Shown here: positions 1-9,074 of the stretch, piece after piece
Layout of the letters: every line of letters begins with the position of its first letter
How positions within the stretch are numbered: position 1 is the stretch's first letter
Origin: Gammaproteobacteria bacterium
GTDB taxonomy: Bacteria; Pseudomonadota; Gammaproteobacteria; Ga0077536
Assembly: GCA_021773835.1 (NCBI GenBank)
Contig: JAJFJQ010000015.1
Location: 95,252 to 159,251 of the forward strand
Reading direction: 5' to 3'
Length of the DNA stretch: 64,000 nucleotides
Program-made: the position numbers and the translations under genes
The notes under the pieces: generated by a model
What the model was told of the DNA's origin: nothing
The model's input: only the letters and a program-made list of their open reading frames with translations
Database searches by the model: none

Positions 1-1410
1 TCGACGACCGATAGCGGCGCCTACAATAATTTGCCGTGGAGCGCGGCAATTGAGTCGACCGTGGGCACCGCAAGTATTACCGGCGCTTATAAGATCCCAC
101 TCGCACACGCCGAATGCGCTGAAGTTGCCACCAATAAATGTCCCATCGGGGCCTACCGCGGCGTTGGTTGGACGGCCGGACAGACGGCTCGGGAAACACT
201 ATTGGATCGCGCAGCGCGCAAACTCGATCTGTCGCCGTTTGAAATCCGCCGGCGTAACGTCATCGGCGAAGCGGATTTCCCGTATACAAATGCGACAAAA
301 TTAATGGTCCGCGAAGGTACCTTTTTCGAAACCGTGAACGTGCTTGAACGGATGGTGGATTACAATGCATTTCGTGAACGTCAAAAGGCGTCCCGCGCCG
401 ACGGTAAGTACCTCGGTCTCGGTGTCAGCGTATTTAATGAACTGTCCGGGATCGGCACACGGGCCTTGCATTACATCGACCTGCCGACCGCAACACATGA
501 CACCACGACAGTTCGGATCGACCCGACCGGTACGGTGACGGTCACGACCTCGCTAACCTCCCAAGGTCAAGGACACGCGACGACCTTCGCGCAGGTGGCA
601 GCCGATGCGTTTGGCATCTCGATCGACAAAGTCGTGGTCCGCGCAGACAGTACGGCAAATGCCTGGGGTATGGGGGCTTGGGCCAGCCGCGCTGCGGTTA
701 TTGGCGCAGGTTCTATTGGCCGCGCCGCGGACGTCGTGCGAGCCAAGATCAAACAGGTAGCCGGTCATATGCTCGAAGTCTCACCCGAAGACATCGTGCT
801 TGAAAACGATCAAGTTCATGTTGCCGGCGTCCCAAGCAAGAGTATGTCTTTCGCCGATGTCGCCGGTGCGATCTATTTCGCGGAATCCGCTCACCCGCCA
901 AACTTTGATCCCACATTGGAAGCGACAGCAGCATTTGATCCAGCGGAGATCGTTTTAGCCAACGGCGGCCACGCAGCGATCGTAGAGGTCGATATCGAAA
1001 CCGGGATCGTGCGCGTTGAAAAGGTATTCGCGGTTGAAGATTGTGGGCAAATGATCAACCCAATGATCGTCGAAGGTCAGATCCGAGGAGGCGTTGGCCA
1101 AGCGATCGGTTCGTGCTTGCTGGAAGAGATCGTCCATGACGAGCGCGCGCAGATCGTCAGCACTACCTATATGGATTACCTATTATCGACTTCGATGGAT
1201 GTTCCGGATATCGAGATCGAGCATCTAATGACCCCTTCCAACTTGGTACCCGGCGGAATCAAAGGCATGGGAGAGTCGGCGATGATTTCCGCGCCCGCTG
1301 CAGTCGTCGGCGCAGTCAATGATGCACTGGCCTGCCTCGATGTATCCATCGAACGCTTTCCGATCTCGCCACAACGAGTGTTCGCTGCACTTGCCGCCCG
1401 TAGGGCTTGA
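1..1410 (+). CDS. Xanthine dehydrogenase/CoxL-type molybdenum-binding subunit, C-terminal part (5' cut by window)
   Basis: The frame is open from base 1, so this is the last 469 codons of a longer protein (the family is usually 700-800 residues). It belongs to the large subunit of molybdenum hydroxylases (xanthine dehydrogenase, aldehyde oxidase, CO dehydrogenase), which bind molybdopterin cytosine dinucleotide and hydroxylate aldehydes or N-heterocycles. The motif AYRGVG (around visible codon 51) sits where family members carry the active-site loop; form I CO dehydrogenase has AYRCSFR, so this is not a true CoxL. The C-terminal KGMGES (around codon 423) carries the conserved catalytic glutamate. 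The small FeS and FAD subunits are not in view and may lie upstream. Substrate unknown. Confidence 0.88.
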   Translation, partial: STTDSGAYNNLPWSAAIESTVGTASITGAYKIPLAHAECAEVATNKCPIGAYRGVGWTAGQTARETLLDRAARKLDLSPFEIRRRNVIGEADFPYTNATKLMVREGTFFETVNVLERMVDYNAFRERQKASRADGKYLGLGVSVFNELSGIGTRALHYIDLPTATHDTTTVRIDPTGTVTVTTSLTSQGQGHATTFAQVAADAFGISIDKVVVRADSTANAWGMGAWASRAAVIGAGSIGRAADVVRAKIKQVAGHMLEVSPEDIVLENDQVHVAGVPSKSMSFADVAGAIYFAESAHPPNFDPTLEATAAFDPAEIVLANGGHAAIVEVDIETGIVRVEKVFAVEDCGQMINPMIVEGQIRGGVGQAIGSCLLEEIVHDERAQIVSTTYMDYLLSTSMDVPDIEIEHLMTPSNLVPGGIKGMGESAMISAPAAVVGAVNDALACLDVSIERFPISPQRVFAALAARRA

Positions 1411-1463
1411 TTTTTTAGTCCACACTGCAAAGACCACACCCACCTTACACACTGCGGCAAAGG

Positions 1464-2219
1464 TCAAGCGAGTCGCCCGAAGCGCAAAGCCAAATCCCAG
1501 CTCAAGCTCCGTCGCGAAGTCGCCTCGCCCCATAACGGGACGACGCGCGCAGCCAATAACGCCACGGGATCGGCACCGCGCGCTTCCTTGTAGCGCTGCA
1601 CTGCAGACCAAGAGCCTATGTAGCCGAGTATCCCCGCGAGATCCCAATTCACTTTAATGGCAAACGCCGGCGTATCGAGGTCGATGAATGGAAACGGGAT
1701 CGATCGATATTGATCGTCTACCCAACGACGCTCATTTGGCCAGTACGGTCCGACTACATCGGCGTAAAACCAACGTATTGCAGCGTCGATGTCGGGGCCA
1801 AGTTGGGGCGACACCGACAAAAAGCTATAGGTCCAGGCGGCGATGTGCCCAGTCGGCTTCAGCACTCGTCGCACCTCGGCATAGAAAGGCTCAAAGTCGA
1901 ACCAGTGCAGAGCCTGTCCGATCGTGACGAGGTCAACCGTATGATCCGCGAGTGGCATTGCTTCAGCCACGGCTTGCACATATTGCACTGAAGTATCACG
2001 CGGTGCATTTCCAAGCTGAGCACCGCTTTGATCCGACGCCACGACGGTACCCGCGTGACGCCGCAGCGCCTCCGCCGCTTGACCGCTACCGGTTGCGCAA
2101 TCCCAAATGGTCGCGTCATTTGGCAGCGTCGTGGTCAAGAAGTCATATAAGTGATCGGGATACTCAGGTCGGTACTGTTTGTAGGATTTCGACTGGGTCG
2201 AAAAATAATCCTTTCGCAT
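1464..2219 (-). CDS. Class I SAM-dependent methyltransferase (type 11 domain)
   Basis: A 251-residue protein with a Rossmann methyltransferase fold. The N-terminus resembles the FSTQSKSYKQYRPEYP opening of the trans-aconitate methyltransferase (Tmt1-like) group. Motif I is WDCATGSGQAAEAL (about residues 39-52), binding the SAM adenosyl group; later motifs are VASDQS, the acidic region near LVTIGQALHWFD and the post-III segment RVLKPTGHIAAW. The substrate cannot be read from sequence; small carboxylic acids are known for relatives. It lies on the minus strand just downstream of the molybdoenzyme gene (62-bp gap) and could be transcribed with it. It is convergent with the molybdenum hydroxylase on its other side. 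Confidence 0.8.
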   Translation of the reverse strand: MRKDYFSTQSKSYKQYRPEYPDHLYDFLTTTLPNDATIWDCATGSGQAAEALRRHAGTVVASDQSGAQLGNAPRDTSVQYVQAVAEAMPLADHTVDLVTIGQALHWFDFEPFYAEVRRVLKPTGHIAAWTYSFLSVSPQLGPDIDAAIRWFYADVVGPYWPNERRWVDDQYRSIPFPFIDLDTPAFAIKVNWDLAGILGYIGSWSAVQRYKEARGADPVALLAARVVPLWGEATSRRSLSWDLALRFGRLA

Positions 2220-2281
2220 ACGAAAATATAATGACGTCGATCGAAAGCAGCGCTGCTGGCCGATTCAACTCGCTTCGCGAT

Positions 2282-4672
2282 CTATTCTTGTAGCAACGCG
2301 ATCTGGCACAAGTACGACCGGTGCGGTACGCAGCCACCAACGGGATCGTAATCGGCGTTCCCAATCATTCGGTTAAGGTTTGCGCCGCTTTCGTTTTCGG
2401 CGTCGTAGCCTGGCAGCGACAACGGGTCGCAAGCTTGCCACCAGCCAACTGTCGCGCGCACAACCCGAGGATCAATAGATTTTGAATAGCGGGCGCGCAT
2501 GCGCGTGCCGCCATGTGGGGTCGTGAGCACGACCCAATCACCATCCCCGATCCCCCGACTCGCCGCGGTATCCGGGTGAACATCGATCCGGGGCTCACGT
2601 TCATGGCGGCGCAATTTCGCGACATGACGATATTGACTATGGATGTAATGCGGCGATTTTGTATCGGTCAATACCAACGGGAAATCCTGTGCGAGATCGG
2701 GCCGTGAGATCGGGCCAACCGCCGGTTCGACGTACTCGGGTAGGGGTGCATAGCCGTGGGCGAGAAACGTCTCGGAGTACAATTCGACGCGACGACTTGG
2801 GGTTGCGAAACCTGGCGCCGTCCCGTTAGTAGCATCCGCATATTTCTTGTAACGCGTCTGTGCGGGCACTTCGATACCGCGCGGCGCGTTCCGCAGATCG
2901 TCAAGATCGAGACCACTTGGCTCAAGTATCGCGCGGTACCCGCCATCCATCTCACCACCCCAAAAGTTTTCAGCGAGATCAAGTCGTTTAGCCAATTCGA
3001 AGGCTATCCACGCATCTGATCTCGATTCGCCCAAGGACTCGATGACCTGTGGCTTCATTTGCACATAGTTCGACGCTGCCTGGTCGACCATAAAATCTGT
3101 CCGCAAACCTTCGCGTTCCCACGGTGTATTTACCGGTAGAAAAATATCGGCATGAGTCGCGGTTGGGGTCATGAAGAGATCTGCGTGCACCATGAACTCA
3201 AGCGCATCTAGAGCTCGCGCGCCTCGCTCGCCGTCCGCGTGTGACACTAAAATATTCATACCGAAGCTTACGAATGCATCAACCCCATAGGGATTGCGAT
3301 CCAGTACAGCCTTATACAGCGCATCGGAAGTGATCCAACCAAAAATTGATTCAGGACCGAGTGTGCGCTCCTCACGGCCTAGCGACTTGTCGAGCATCCC
3401 GTCCGGCATGAGTTCACCGCCGAAAATCGGTGCAGCCGGTACGCGCTCGAATAAGACGTTGCCGCCCGGCGCATCAAAACAGCCGGTGAGCGCGTATAAA
3501 CACGCGATCGCGCGGTTGGTTTGGGTGGTGTTGGAATGCATCTCGAGCCCAGCCCAGGCGTAGCATGAAACCGCCTTACTCGAACCGATCAGGCGCGCCG
3601 TTGCACGTATTTGATCGGCTGACACCCACGTTATTTCCGCCGCATGTTCGGGTGAGTACTCGTTACACAGATCACGGTAGCGTTCGAATGCCGGTCGACA
3701 GGTCTGCAGGCCATTCACCGTCTCAACATCGCGTGCACCGACGAGAGAAGCCACCGAAATCGACTCGGTATAACGCCCCGCTTGCGTATCGTAGTGCGCT
3801 AATCGCCCTCGGTGCTCATCCCAAGCAACGCGAAGACTGTGATCACCACCGGGCTCTAAGTCCGCACCAGTTAGAAATTGCCCATTATCGTCGCGCACGA
3901 GAAACGCGCCATTGGTCCACTCGCGAACAAAATCCGTGTCGAAAAGACCTTCCTCGATCATCACTCCTGCGATCGAAAGCGCGAGCGCACCGTCGGTCCC
4001 CGGCCGAATTTGTAACCACTCATCGGCCTTGGCAGCGGCGCCGACCCGAACCGGATCCATCACGATTAGCTTCGCACCACGCTTTTTTGCGTCGGCCACG
4101 CGCGTGCCGAACGCGAGCCAAGTCGTGCCGGGATTATTACCCCACAGGATCACGCAGTCGCTATTAGCGACATCACTCATTGGTAGGGGTACACCGAAGG
4201 TGTGCGGATACACAAAATCTTTCGCGAATGCGCAAAGTTCGATCGATGCAACGGCATTCGGCGTACCGAAAGCTTGGCGCAAGCGTTCTACAAATGGATA
4301 GCCATCCTGCATCGCGGTGCCGGCGCTGGTCGTGATACTAAAGGCAATCGATTCCGGTCCCGATTTCGCCTGAATGCGCTTTAGCGCCGCCGCGGTGGTA
4401 TCCAGCGCCTCATCCCAGCTTATCCGTACCCAGCCCGGATCCGGATCCCCTTTTGGCCGTGTTCGTTTCATTGGGTGCAGCACCCGCGCGTCGCTATAGA
4501 CGTACGCCGGTGCAGCCTGACCCTTTCCACACAGCGTATTACCGGTTGGGTGTTCTCGATCGGGCTCCACGGCGACCAGTCGCCCGTCTTCAACGACCGA
4601 GATACAGCCGCAGCTCGACCAGCACAGCGCACAGTATCCGGGGATGCGTTGTTGTTTGAGATTGGCGGCCAT
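2282..4672 (-). CDS. Molybdopterin oxidoreductase, DMSO reductase family
   Basis: A 796-residue catalytic subunit binding bis-MGD molybdenum and one [4Fe-4S] cluster. The cluster ligands are C14, C17, C21 and C48. C147 in the IELCAFAKD segment sits where assimilatory and periplasmic nitrate reductases have the Mo-ligating cysteine, so a Cys-ligated Mo is inferred. The C-terminal MopB dinucleotide-binding domain starts near residue 640 (FPLVLTDTKSPHYIHSQYRH). No Tat signal is visible, so it is probably cytoplasmic. It resembles the orphan BisC/thiosulfate-reductase-like enzymes often found in catabolic islands; the substrate is unknown. No FeS or membrane-anchor partner is adjacent. It is divergent from the GlxA-type regulator gene. 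Confidence 0.86.
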   Translation of the reverse strand: MAANLKQQRIPGYCALCWSSCGCISVVEDGRLVAVEPDREHPTGNTLCGKGQAAPAYVYSDARVLHPMKRTRPKGDPDPGWVRISWDEALDTTAAALKRIQAKSGPESIAFSITTSAGTAMQDGYPFVERLRQAFGTPNAVASIELCAFAKDFVYPHTFGVPLPMSDVANSDCVILWGNNPGTTWLAFGTRVADAKKRGAKLIVMDPVRVGAAAKADEWLQIRPGTDGALALSIAGVMIEEGLFDTDFVREWTNGAFLVRDDNGQFLTGADLEPGGDHSLRVAWDEHRGRLAHYDTQAGRYTESISVASLVGARDVETVNGLQTCRPAFERYRDLCNEYSPEHAAEITWVSADQIRATARLIGSSKAVSCYAWAGLEMHSNTTQTNRAIACLYALTGCFDAPGGNVLFERVPAAPIFGGELMPDGMLDKSLGREERTLGPESIFGWITSDALYKAVLDRNPYGVDAFVSFGMNILVSHADGERGARALDALEFMVHADLFMTPTATHADIFLPVNTPWEREGLRTDFMVDQAASNYVQMKPQVIESLGESRSDAWIAFELAKRLDLAENFWGGEMDGGYRAILEPSGLDLDDLRNAPRGIEVPAQTRYKKYADATNGTAPGFATPSRRVELYSETFLAHGYAPLPEYVEPAVGPISRPDLAQDFPLVLTDTKSPHYIHSQYRHVAKLRRHEREPRIDVHPDTAASRGIGDGDWVVLTTPHGGTRMRARYSKSIDPRVVRATVGWWQACDPLSLPGYDAENESGANLNRMIGNADYDPVGGCVPHRSYLCQIALLQE

Positions 4673-4913
4673 CGTTCGCGTACCTCCGCGTTTGGTATGT
4701 GTTATGACAACAGAAGATCACGCTGAGGGCTAGTTTGCACTACCCACAAGTCTTGCTTGGTACCTTCATCCGCGGTGATCTGAGAGGCGAATTTCATTAA
4801 CCGATATTGGAATTGGCGAAGCCCCATCGTATCGCTATTTCGAGCCACAAGCCGAGCCGCTCAATACCGCCAATAATTATGCTCAAGTCTTTGTGGCAGT
4901 AAAAGTGGGGTAC

Positions 4914-5966
4914 ATGACATTGCAGACACTGCCAAACCTCGCCATGATGCACTTCATGGCAGCAAAATCTCGTAACGGCACCATCGTCATGCTGGCCTTC
5001 CCCGGCGCGGAAATTATCGATATCGCGGGACCGCTGGATGTTCTGTGCGCTGCGCCCTGCGTCCGCGCTAATGACTTCGATCTGAGCAAAGCGCAGCGAT
5101 CGGTTGTGGTGTCGGAGTTCGGTGGTCCGATTACCACACAACCAAGTGGGATCAGCGTCCATACCGAGCCCCTGGCGTCGGTTGCGCGAAAAACAATCGA
5201 TACTTTGATTGTTCCCGGCGCCTACCGTATGGAGCATGTTATTAATCGACCATCGCTCCTCAAGTGGGTCCGAACGACTGCCGGCCGCGCTCGGCGCGTC
5301 GTGTCGATATGTACAGGCGCATTTTTGCTCGCACAGGCCGGCCTGCTGGATGGCCGGCGTGCAACAACCCATTGGTTACGCGTGAAAGAATTCGGCCAAC
5401 GCTATCCCAAAGTTACAGTCGAAGCTGATGCCATTTTCGTGAACGACGGCAATATCTACAGCTCTGCCGGAATTACCGCCGGCATGGATTTGGCCTTACA
5501 CCTCGTTGAAGCCGATTGGGGTGCCGATATCGCCCTGACCATCGCGAAGAACTGGTTACTCTATGTCAAGCGACCAGGTGGCCAATCGCAATTTAGTGCG
5601 CTGTTGCCAAACAAGGCGTGCGAGCGGCTGACGATCGCCGAGTTGCAGTCATGGATCATGGAAAATCTCAATGCTGATCTGTCAGTCATCAAACTAGCGG
5701 AGCGTGTTTCCATGAGTCCGCGGCATTTCGCGCGAGTCTTCCAAAGCGACACTGGTGTTACACCAGCAAAATACGTTGAAACGGTACGCATAGAAGCCGC
5801 GCGACGATGGCTAGAGGACAGTTCGCGCCCCATAGAAACCATCGCCGCTGAATGTGGTATGGGTGATAGCGAAAGATTGCGGCGAAGTTTTATTCGGCGT
5901 TTAGGTGTCAATCCTAGCGACTACCGACGCCGATTCGAGCGACAACAATCTCTAAATATTCACTAA
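4914..5966 (+). CDS. GlxA-family transcriptional regulator (DJ-1/PfpI domain plus AraC HTH)
   Basis: About 350 residues. The N-terminal half is a DJ-1/PfpI-like class I glutamine-amidotransferase fold; the C-terminal 100 residues hold two AraC-type helix-turn-helices (LSVIKLAERVSMSPRHFARVF, then ETIAAECGMGDSERLRRSF). The presumed sensor domain retains the nucleophile-elbow motif SICTGAF (Cys near residue 133) and the downstream TTHW, nearly identical to its downstream neighbour. The start is uncertain: the frame opens at GTG 4893, with ATGs at 4914 and 4944-4947 and no convincing ribosome site. It is encoded 12 bp upstream of the DJ-1-like enzyme gene and likely controls it and perhaps the divergent molybdoenzyme; both are inferences. 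Confidence 0.85.
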   Translation: MTLQTLPNLAMMHFMAAKSRNGTIVMLAFPGAEIIDIAGPLDVLCAAPCVRANDFDLSKAQRSVVVSEFGGPITTQPSGISVHTEPLASVARKTIDTLIVPGAYRMEHVINRPSLLKWVRTTAGRARRVVSICTGAFLLAQAGLLDGRRATTHWLRVKEFGQRYPKVTVEADAIFVNDGNIYSSAGITAGMDLALHLVEADWGADIALTIAKNWLLYVKRPGGQSQFSALLPNKACERLTIAELQSWIMENLNADLSVIKLAERVSMSPRHFARVFQSDTGVTPAKYVETVRIEAARRWLEDSSRPIETIAAECGMGDSERLRRSFIRRLGVNPSDYRRRFERQQSLNIH

Positions 5967-5978
5967 AGGAAATGACCA

Positions 5979-6662
5979 ATGACTAGCCTTATGAACGTCG
6001 GCATTTATGTATTTGAGGACATGACCATGCTTGATGGCTATGCGCCATTGCAGATCCTCTCATTTGCAGAGCAATTTAATACCTTCACCTTTAGCAAGAA
6101 TGGGACTCCCGTAAAATCCGACAGCGGTGCCTTGCTGACGCCCGATTTTGGTCTCGATGACTGTCCAGACTTGGACATTCTCGTAATGCCCGGCGGCGGC
6201 GACGTCCTGGGCGAAATGCGTGATAGCAAGCTACAAGACTTCCTGAAAAGTAAAGGCGCAGAAGCGAAGTACATCACTTCCGTGTGCACCGGTGCACTGA
6301 TCCTGGCCGAAGCCGGCCTCCTAGATGGCTACAAGGCGACGACGCATTGGGCCTACATTGAGGAGCTTGCGGCCTATCCGAAAATCGATGTCGTGGACGA
6401 ACGGGTAGCCGTCGACAGAAATCGTATCAGTGGCGGAGGTATCACCGCAGGGATTGATTTTGCACTGACTGTAATCGCGGAAGTCATCGCACCCGAAGCC
6501 GCGCAAGCAATACAGCTCGTTTTCGAATATCGACCACAGCCGCCTTTTAACACAGGCTCTCCCGAAACCGCGCCAAAAGAATTAGTTGCCATGGTTAAAG
6601 GTATGGTGGACGAGAAAAGTAAAGACTTACAGGAATACGTGAAGAATAAGCATGCGGCATAA
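5979..6662 (+). CDS. DJ-1/PfpI family protein, isonitrile hydratase-like
   Basis: A 227-residue single-domain member of the DJ-1/PfpI superfamily. The nucleophile elbow SVCTGAL places the catalytic Cys at 103, followed by TTHW with H123. The N-terminal TMLDGYAP puts D19 where Pseudomonas isonitrile hydratase (InhA) has its essential Asp, so conversion of isonitriles to N-formamides is a reasonable but unproven role. The start ATG has a good AAAGGA site 8 bp upstream. The family is cytoplasmic and dimeric. The upstream regulator looks like a duplicated copy of this fold with a DNA-binding tail. A strong inverted repeat 20 bp downstream probably ends transcription. Confidence 0.82.
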   Translation: MTSLMNVGIYVFEDMTMLDGYAPLQILSFAEQFNTFTFSKNGTPVKSDSGALLTPDFGLDDCPDLDILVMPGGGDVLGEMRDSKLQDFLKSKGAEAKYITSVCTGALILAEAGLLDGYKATTHWAYIEELAAYPKIDVVDERVAVDRNRISGGGITAGIDFALTVIAEVIAPEAAQAIQLVFEYRPQPPFNTGSPETAPKELVAMVKGMVDEKSKDLQEYVKNKHAA

Positions 6663-6681
6663 GTCAGATGATTTAAGCCGC

Positions 6682-6735
6682 AGGATCAGGCCTTACTACC
6701 GGACCTATTGATGCTAATTGTAAGGCCGATCCTGT
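6682..6735. terminator. Bidirectional hairpin terminator between convergent genes
   Basis: Arms CAGGATCAGGCCTTAC and GTAAGGCCGATCCTG form a 15-bp stem with a single bulge and a loop of about 22 nt. It lies exactly between the DJ-1-like gene and the convergent dps gene. There is no long T tract, so termination strength is inferred from stem and position only. Confidence 0.6.
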
Positions 6736-6759
6736 TACCTACCCTGAATTGATGTCGTA

Positions 6760-7209
6760 TCAATCCAAGTGACTGCGTAGCATCCAGACACTCTTTTGGT
6801 GAACATCTATTCGACGGATCGCCAGATCGGCACTCGCCGGATCGTGATTACGCTCCGCTGCCGTCACCGTGTCCTTAGCCAGTGCGACGAGCCGCTCCAT
6901 GTCGACTGCCAAATTGTTGATCATAACGGTAGCTTTTGGACTGGCAGTATCTTCCTCGATGGCGCTAAGTTCGGAAAACTCGCTATAGCTGCCTGGTGCC
7001 CGTTCTCCGAGCGCGCGGATTCGTTCGGCGATTTCGTCAACGGCCAAGGCCAGCTCCGAGTATTGCTGTTCGAATAGTGTATGCAGCGTGGTGAACATTG
7101 GCCCTTGGACGTTCCAGTGGTAATTGTGGGTTTTCAAATACAGCGTATAACTCGTGGCGAGTAATTTTTTCAATTGCTCGACGACGCTATCTTTTGCGGT
7201 TTTATTCAT
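6760..7209 (-). CDS. dps: Dps family ferroxidase / DNA-protection protein
   Basis: A 149-residue Dps/ferritin-like protein. Members form 12-subunit shells that oxidise Fe(II) with hydrogen peroxide and store it, protecting DNA. The inter-subunit ferroxidase signature is visible: the KTHNYHWNVQGPMF segment supplies the histidine, and FEQQYSELALAVDEIAERI supplies the aspartate and glutamate ligands. The frame extends 5 codons further upstream, but the ATG used here has a GGAG site 9 bp ahead that overlaps that upstream ATG, so the shorter start is preferred. It lies in the same direction as katA, next to oxyR, which fits peroxide induction. Confidence 0.93.
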   Translation of the reverse strand: MNKTAKDSVVEQLKKLLATSYTLYLKTHNYHWNVQGPMFTTLHTLFEQQYSELALAVDEIAERIRALGERAPGSYSEFSELSAIEEDTASPKATVMINNLAVDMERLVALAKDTVTAAERNHDPASADLAIRRIDVHQKSVWMLRSHLD

Positions 7210-7264
7210 TGTTCCAGTCTCCATCGTTATGCTCTAGAGGCGTTAGGTGCTTGAAATTGCCGGA

Positions 7265-7456
7265 TCAGACGGATCCGATCTGGTAGACGATCCAGGGGAC
7301 GACTAACCACAGCAAACCCTTTATTAAAAAGAAGGAAAACCCCGCGATTCCGATCAGTTTGCCAAAGCGTGTGTTACCTAAGACATGGGCGCCGTGACGA
7401 AAACTGGCCGTCGTCGATAATGACAGCGGGGATGAATTGGTTGTTGACTCACTCAT
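7265..7456 (-). CDS. Small single-pass membrane protein in the catalase operon
   Basis: A 63-residue protein with a serine/threonine-rich N-terminus and one hydrophobic segment (about residues 36-60, [20 protein letters not shown]). Its ATG overlaps the katA stop codon by 8 bp, so it is almost certainly cotranslated with catalase. I do not recognise a family. Genes of this size and shape are often found behind katA, but no function is known to me. Confidence 0.62.
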   Translation of the reverse strand: MSESTTNSSPLSLSTTASFRHGAHVLGNTRFGKLIGIAGFSFFLIKGLLWLVVPWIVYQIGSV

Positions 7457-8906
7457 GTTCCGATATCTCCTGCAGGTCGATACCCAACGCTAGCGCGACG
7501 CCCTTACCGTAGGATGGATCGGCTGCACTGCAGTGACGAATGTGACGCAACTGGATCTCCCGCGGCGCTTGCCCTAGCGATCGCGCCGTATTCTCAAACA
7601 GAGCTTGTTGCTCGGTAGCGGTCATCTGGCGGAACAGCGCTCCGGGTTGCGAGAAATAGTCTGTATCTTCACGATGATCCCAATGACCCGCTGCGCCTTG
7701 GAGAGCCAATGGTGGCTCGCTATAGTCCGGTTGCTCTACCCATTCGCCTTGGTCGTTTGGTTCATAGCCGAGCGTTCCACCGTGGTTCCCATCAACTCGC
7801 ATGGCACCGTCGCGATGGTAGCTATGCACTGGGCAGCGCGGCGCGTTAACGGGAATGAGATGATGGTTAACTCCAAGACGATAACGTTGTGCATCGCCGT
7901 AGGAAAACAGCCGGCCTTGCAACATCTTGTCGGGCGAGAATCCAATACCGGGCACGACGTTAGCTGGATTGAAGGCAGCTTGTTCAACTTCTGCGAAGAA
8001 ATTCTCCGGATTACGATTTAATACGAGTTCACCGACCTCAATCAGCGGGTAGTCCGCATGCGGCCATATTTTCGTTAGGTCGAACGGGTTATACGGCACG
8101 GTGGCGACATCTTTTTCCGGCATGATTTGAACCGCAAGCGCCCACTTGGGGAAGTTACCGTTTTCAATACTGTCGTAGAGGTCGCGATGATGGCTTTCGC
8201 GGTCTTCGCCGATCACGGATTGCGCTTCGGCATCGGTTAGGTTCTTGATGCCTTGCTGCGACTTGAAATGGAATTTAACCCAATGGCGCTCATTGTTGAC
8301 ATTCATGAAACTAAAGGTGTGACTACCAAAACCGTGCATGTGCCGGTAACTGGCCGGGATCCCACGGTCGCTCATTACGATCGTCACCTGGTGCAGCGCT
8401 TCGGGTAACGAAGTCCAAAAATCCCAATTGTTCTTGGCGCTGCGTAGATTCGTCCGCGGATCACGTTTGACTGCGTGATTGAGATCGGGAAATTTCAATG
8501 GGTCGCGTAAGAAAAAGACCGGGGTGTTATTACCGACGAGATCCCAATTACCCTCCTCGGTGTAGAACTTGAGCGCGAAGCCGCGAATATCACGCTCCGC
8601 GTCGGCCGCGCCGCGTTCTCCGGCAACGGTAGTGAAACGTACAAACAGCTCGGTTTGCTTACCCACTTCTGAAAATATTTTCGCCCGTGTGTATTGGGTA
8701 ATGTCATGGGTTACGGTGAACGTGCCATAGGCACCTGAACCTTTCGCATGCATTCGCCTCTCCGGAATGACTTCACGATCGAAATGGGCCAGCTTCTCTA
8801 GGAACCAAACATCCTGCAGCAGCTGGGGACCGCGTGGACCGGCGGTCATGACGTTTTGATTATTAGCAACGGGGCAGCCGGCGTTGGTGGTAAGTTTCTT
8901 AGTCAT
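7449..8906 (-). CDS. katA: Monofunctional haem catalase (small-subunit clade 3 type)
   Basis: A 485-residue catalase converting hydrogen peroxide to water and oxygen. The distal histidine lies in [15 protein letters not shown], the proximal haem-ligand tyrosine in [13 protein letters not shown], and the [12 protein letters not shown] segment is typical. Length matches clade 3 enzymes. The open frame extends 36 codons upstream, but the ATG chosen ([10 protein letters not shown]) has a GAGGA site 8 bp ahead and matches known catalase N-termini. No export signal, so cytoplasmic. It is divergent from oxyR across 168 bp and followed by an overlapping small gene and by dps, a compact peroxide-response block. 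Confidence 0.96.
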   Translation of the reverse strand: MTKKLTTNAGCPVANNQNVMTAGPRGPQLLQDVWFLEKLAHFDREVIPERRMHAKGSGAYGTFTVTHDITQYTRAKIFSEVGKQTELFVRFTTVAGERGAADAERDIRGFALKFYTEEGNWDLVGNNTPVFFLRDPLKFPDLNHAVKRDPRTNLRSAKNNWDFWTSLPEALHQVTIVMSDRGIPASYRHMHGFGSHTFSFMNVNNERHWVKFHFKSQQGIKNLTDAEAQSVIGEDRESHHRDLYDSIENGNFPKWALAVQIMPEKDVATVPYNPFDLTKIWPHADYPLIEVGELVLNRNPENFFAEVEQAAFNPANVVPGIGFSPDKMLQGRLFSYGDAQRYRLGVNHHLIPVNAPRCPVHSYHRDGAMRVDGNHGGTLGYEPNDQGEWVEQPDYSEPPLALQGAAGHWDHREDTDYFSQPGALFRQMTATEQQALFENTARSLGQAPREIQLRHIRHCSAADPSYGKGVALALGIDLQEISEHE

Positions 8907-9074
8907 AGCGATGATCCTCGTGTCGATAAAATGCGGTAAATCAGCAGTACAAGGCGCCCAAAGGCCGTCTTGTGGGTTGTTGATTGGCACTTTGCACGTG
9001 TTACGATGAATCATCCAATGAATAATATTTTTGTTTATAATCGATTTGCTCGATAACTGTAACTAAAGGCTACG
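8907..9074. promoter_or_regulatory. Divergent katA/oxyR promoter region
   Basis: 168 bp between the two start codons, AT-rich near 9015-9060. OxyR usually binds such a divergent region to repress itself and activate catalase under peroxide. The stretch near 9035-9056 contains ATCGAT repeated 8 bp apart inside AT-rich sequence, but I could not fit the four-part ATAG/CTAT OxyR pattern convincingly. The site is therefore inferred from gene arrangement. Confidence 0.45.

Noticed and set aside
3565..4167. 200-codon plus-strand open frame
   Set aside because: Lies entirely antisense to the molybdopterin oxidoreductase gene; composition (Arg/Pro/His-rich) is that of a shadow frame.
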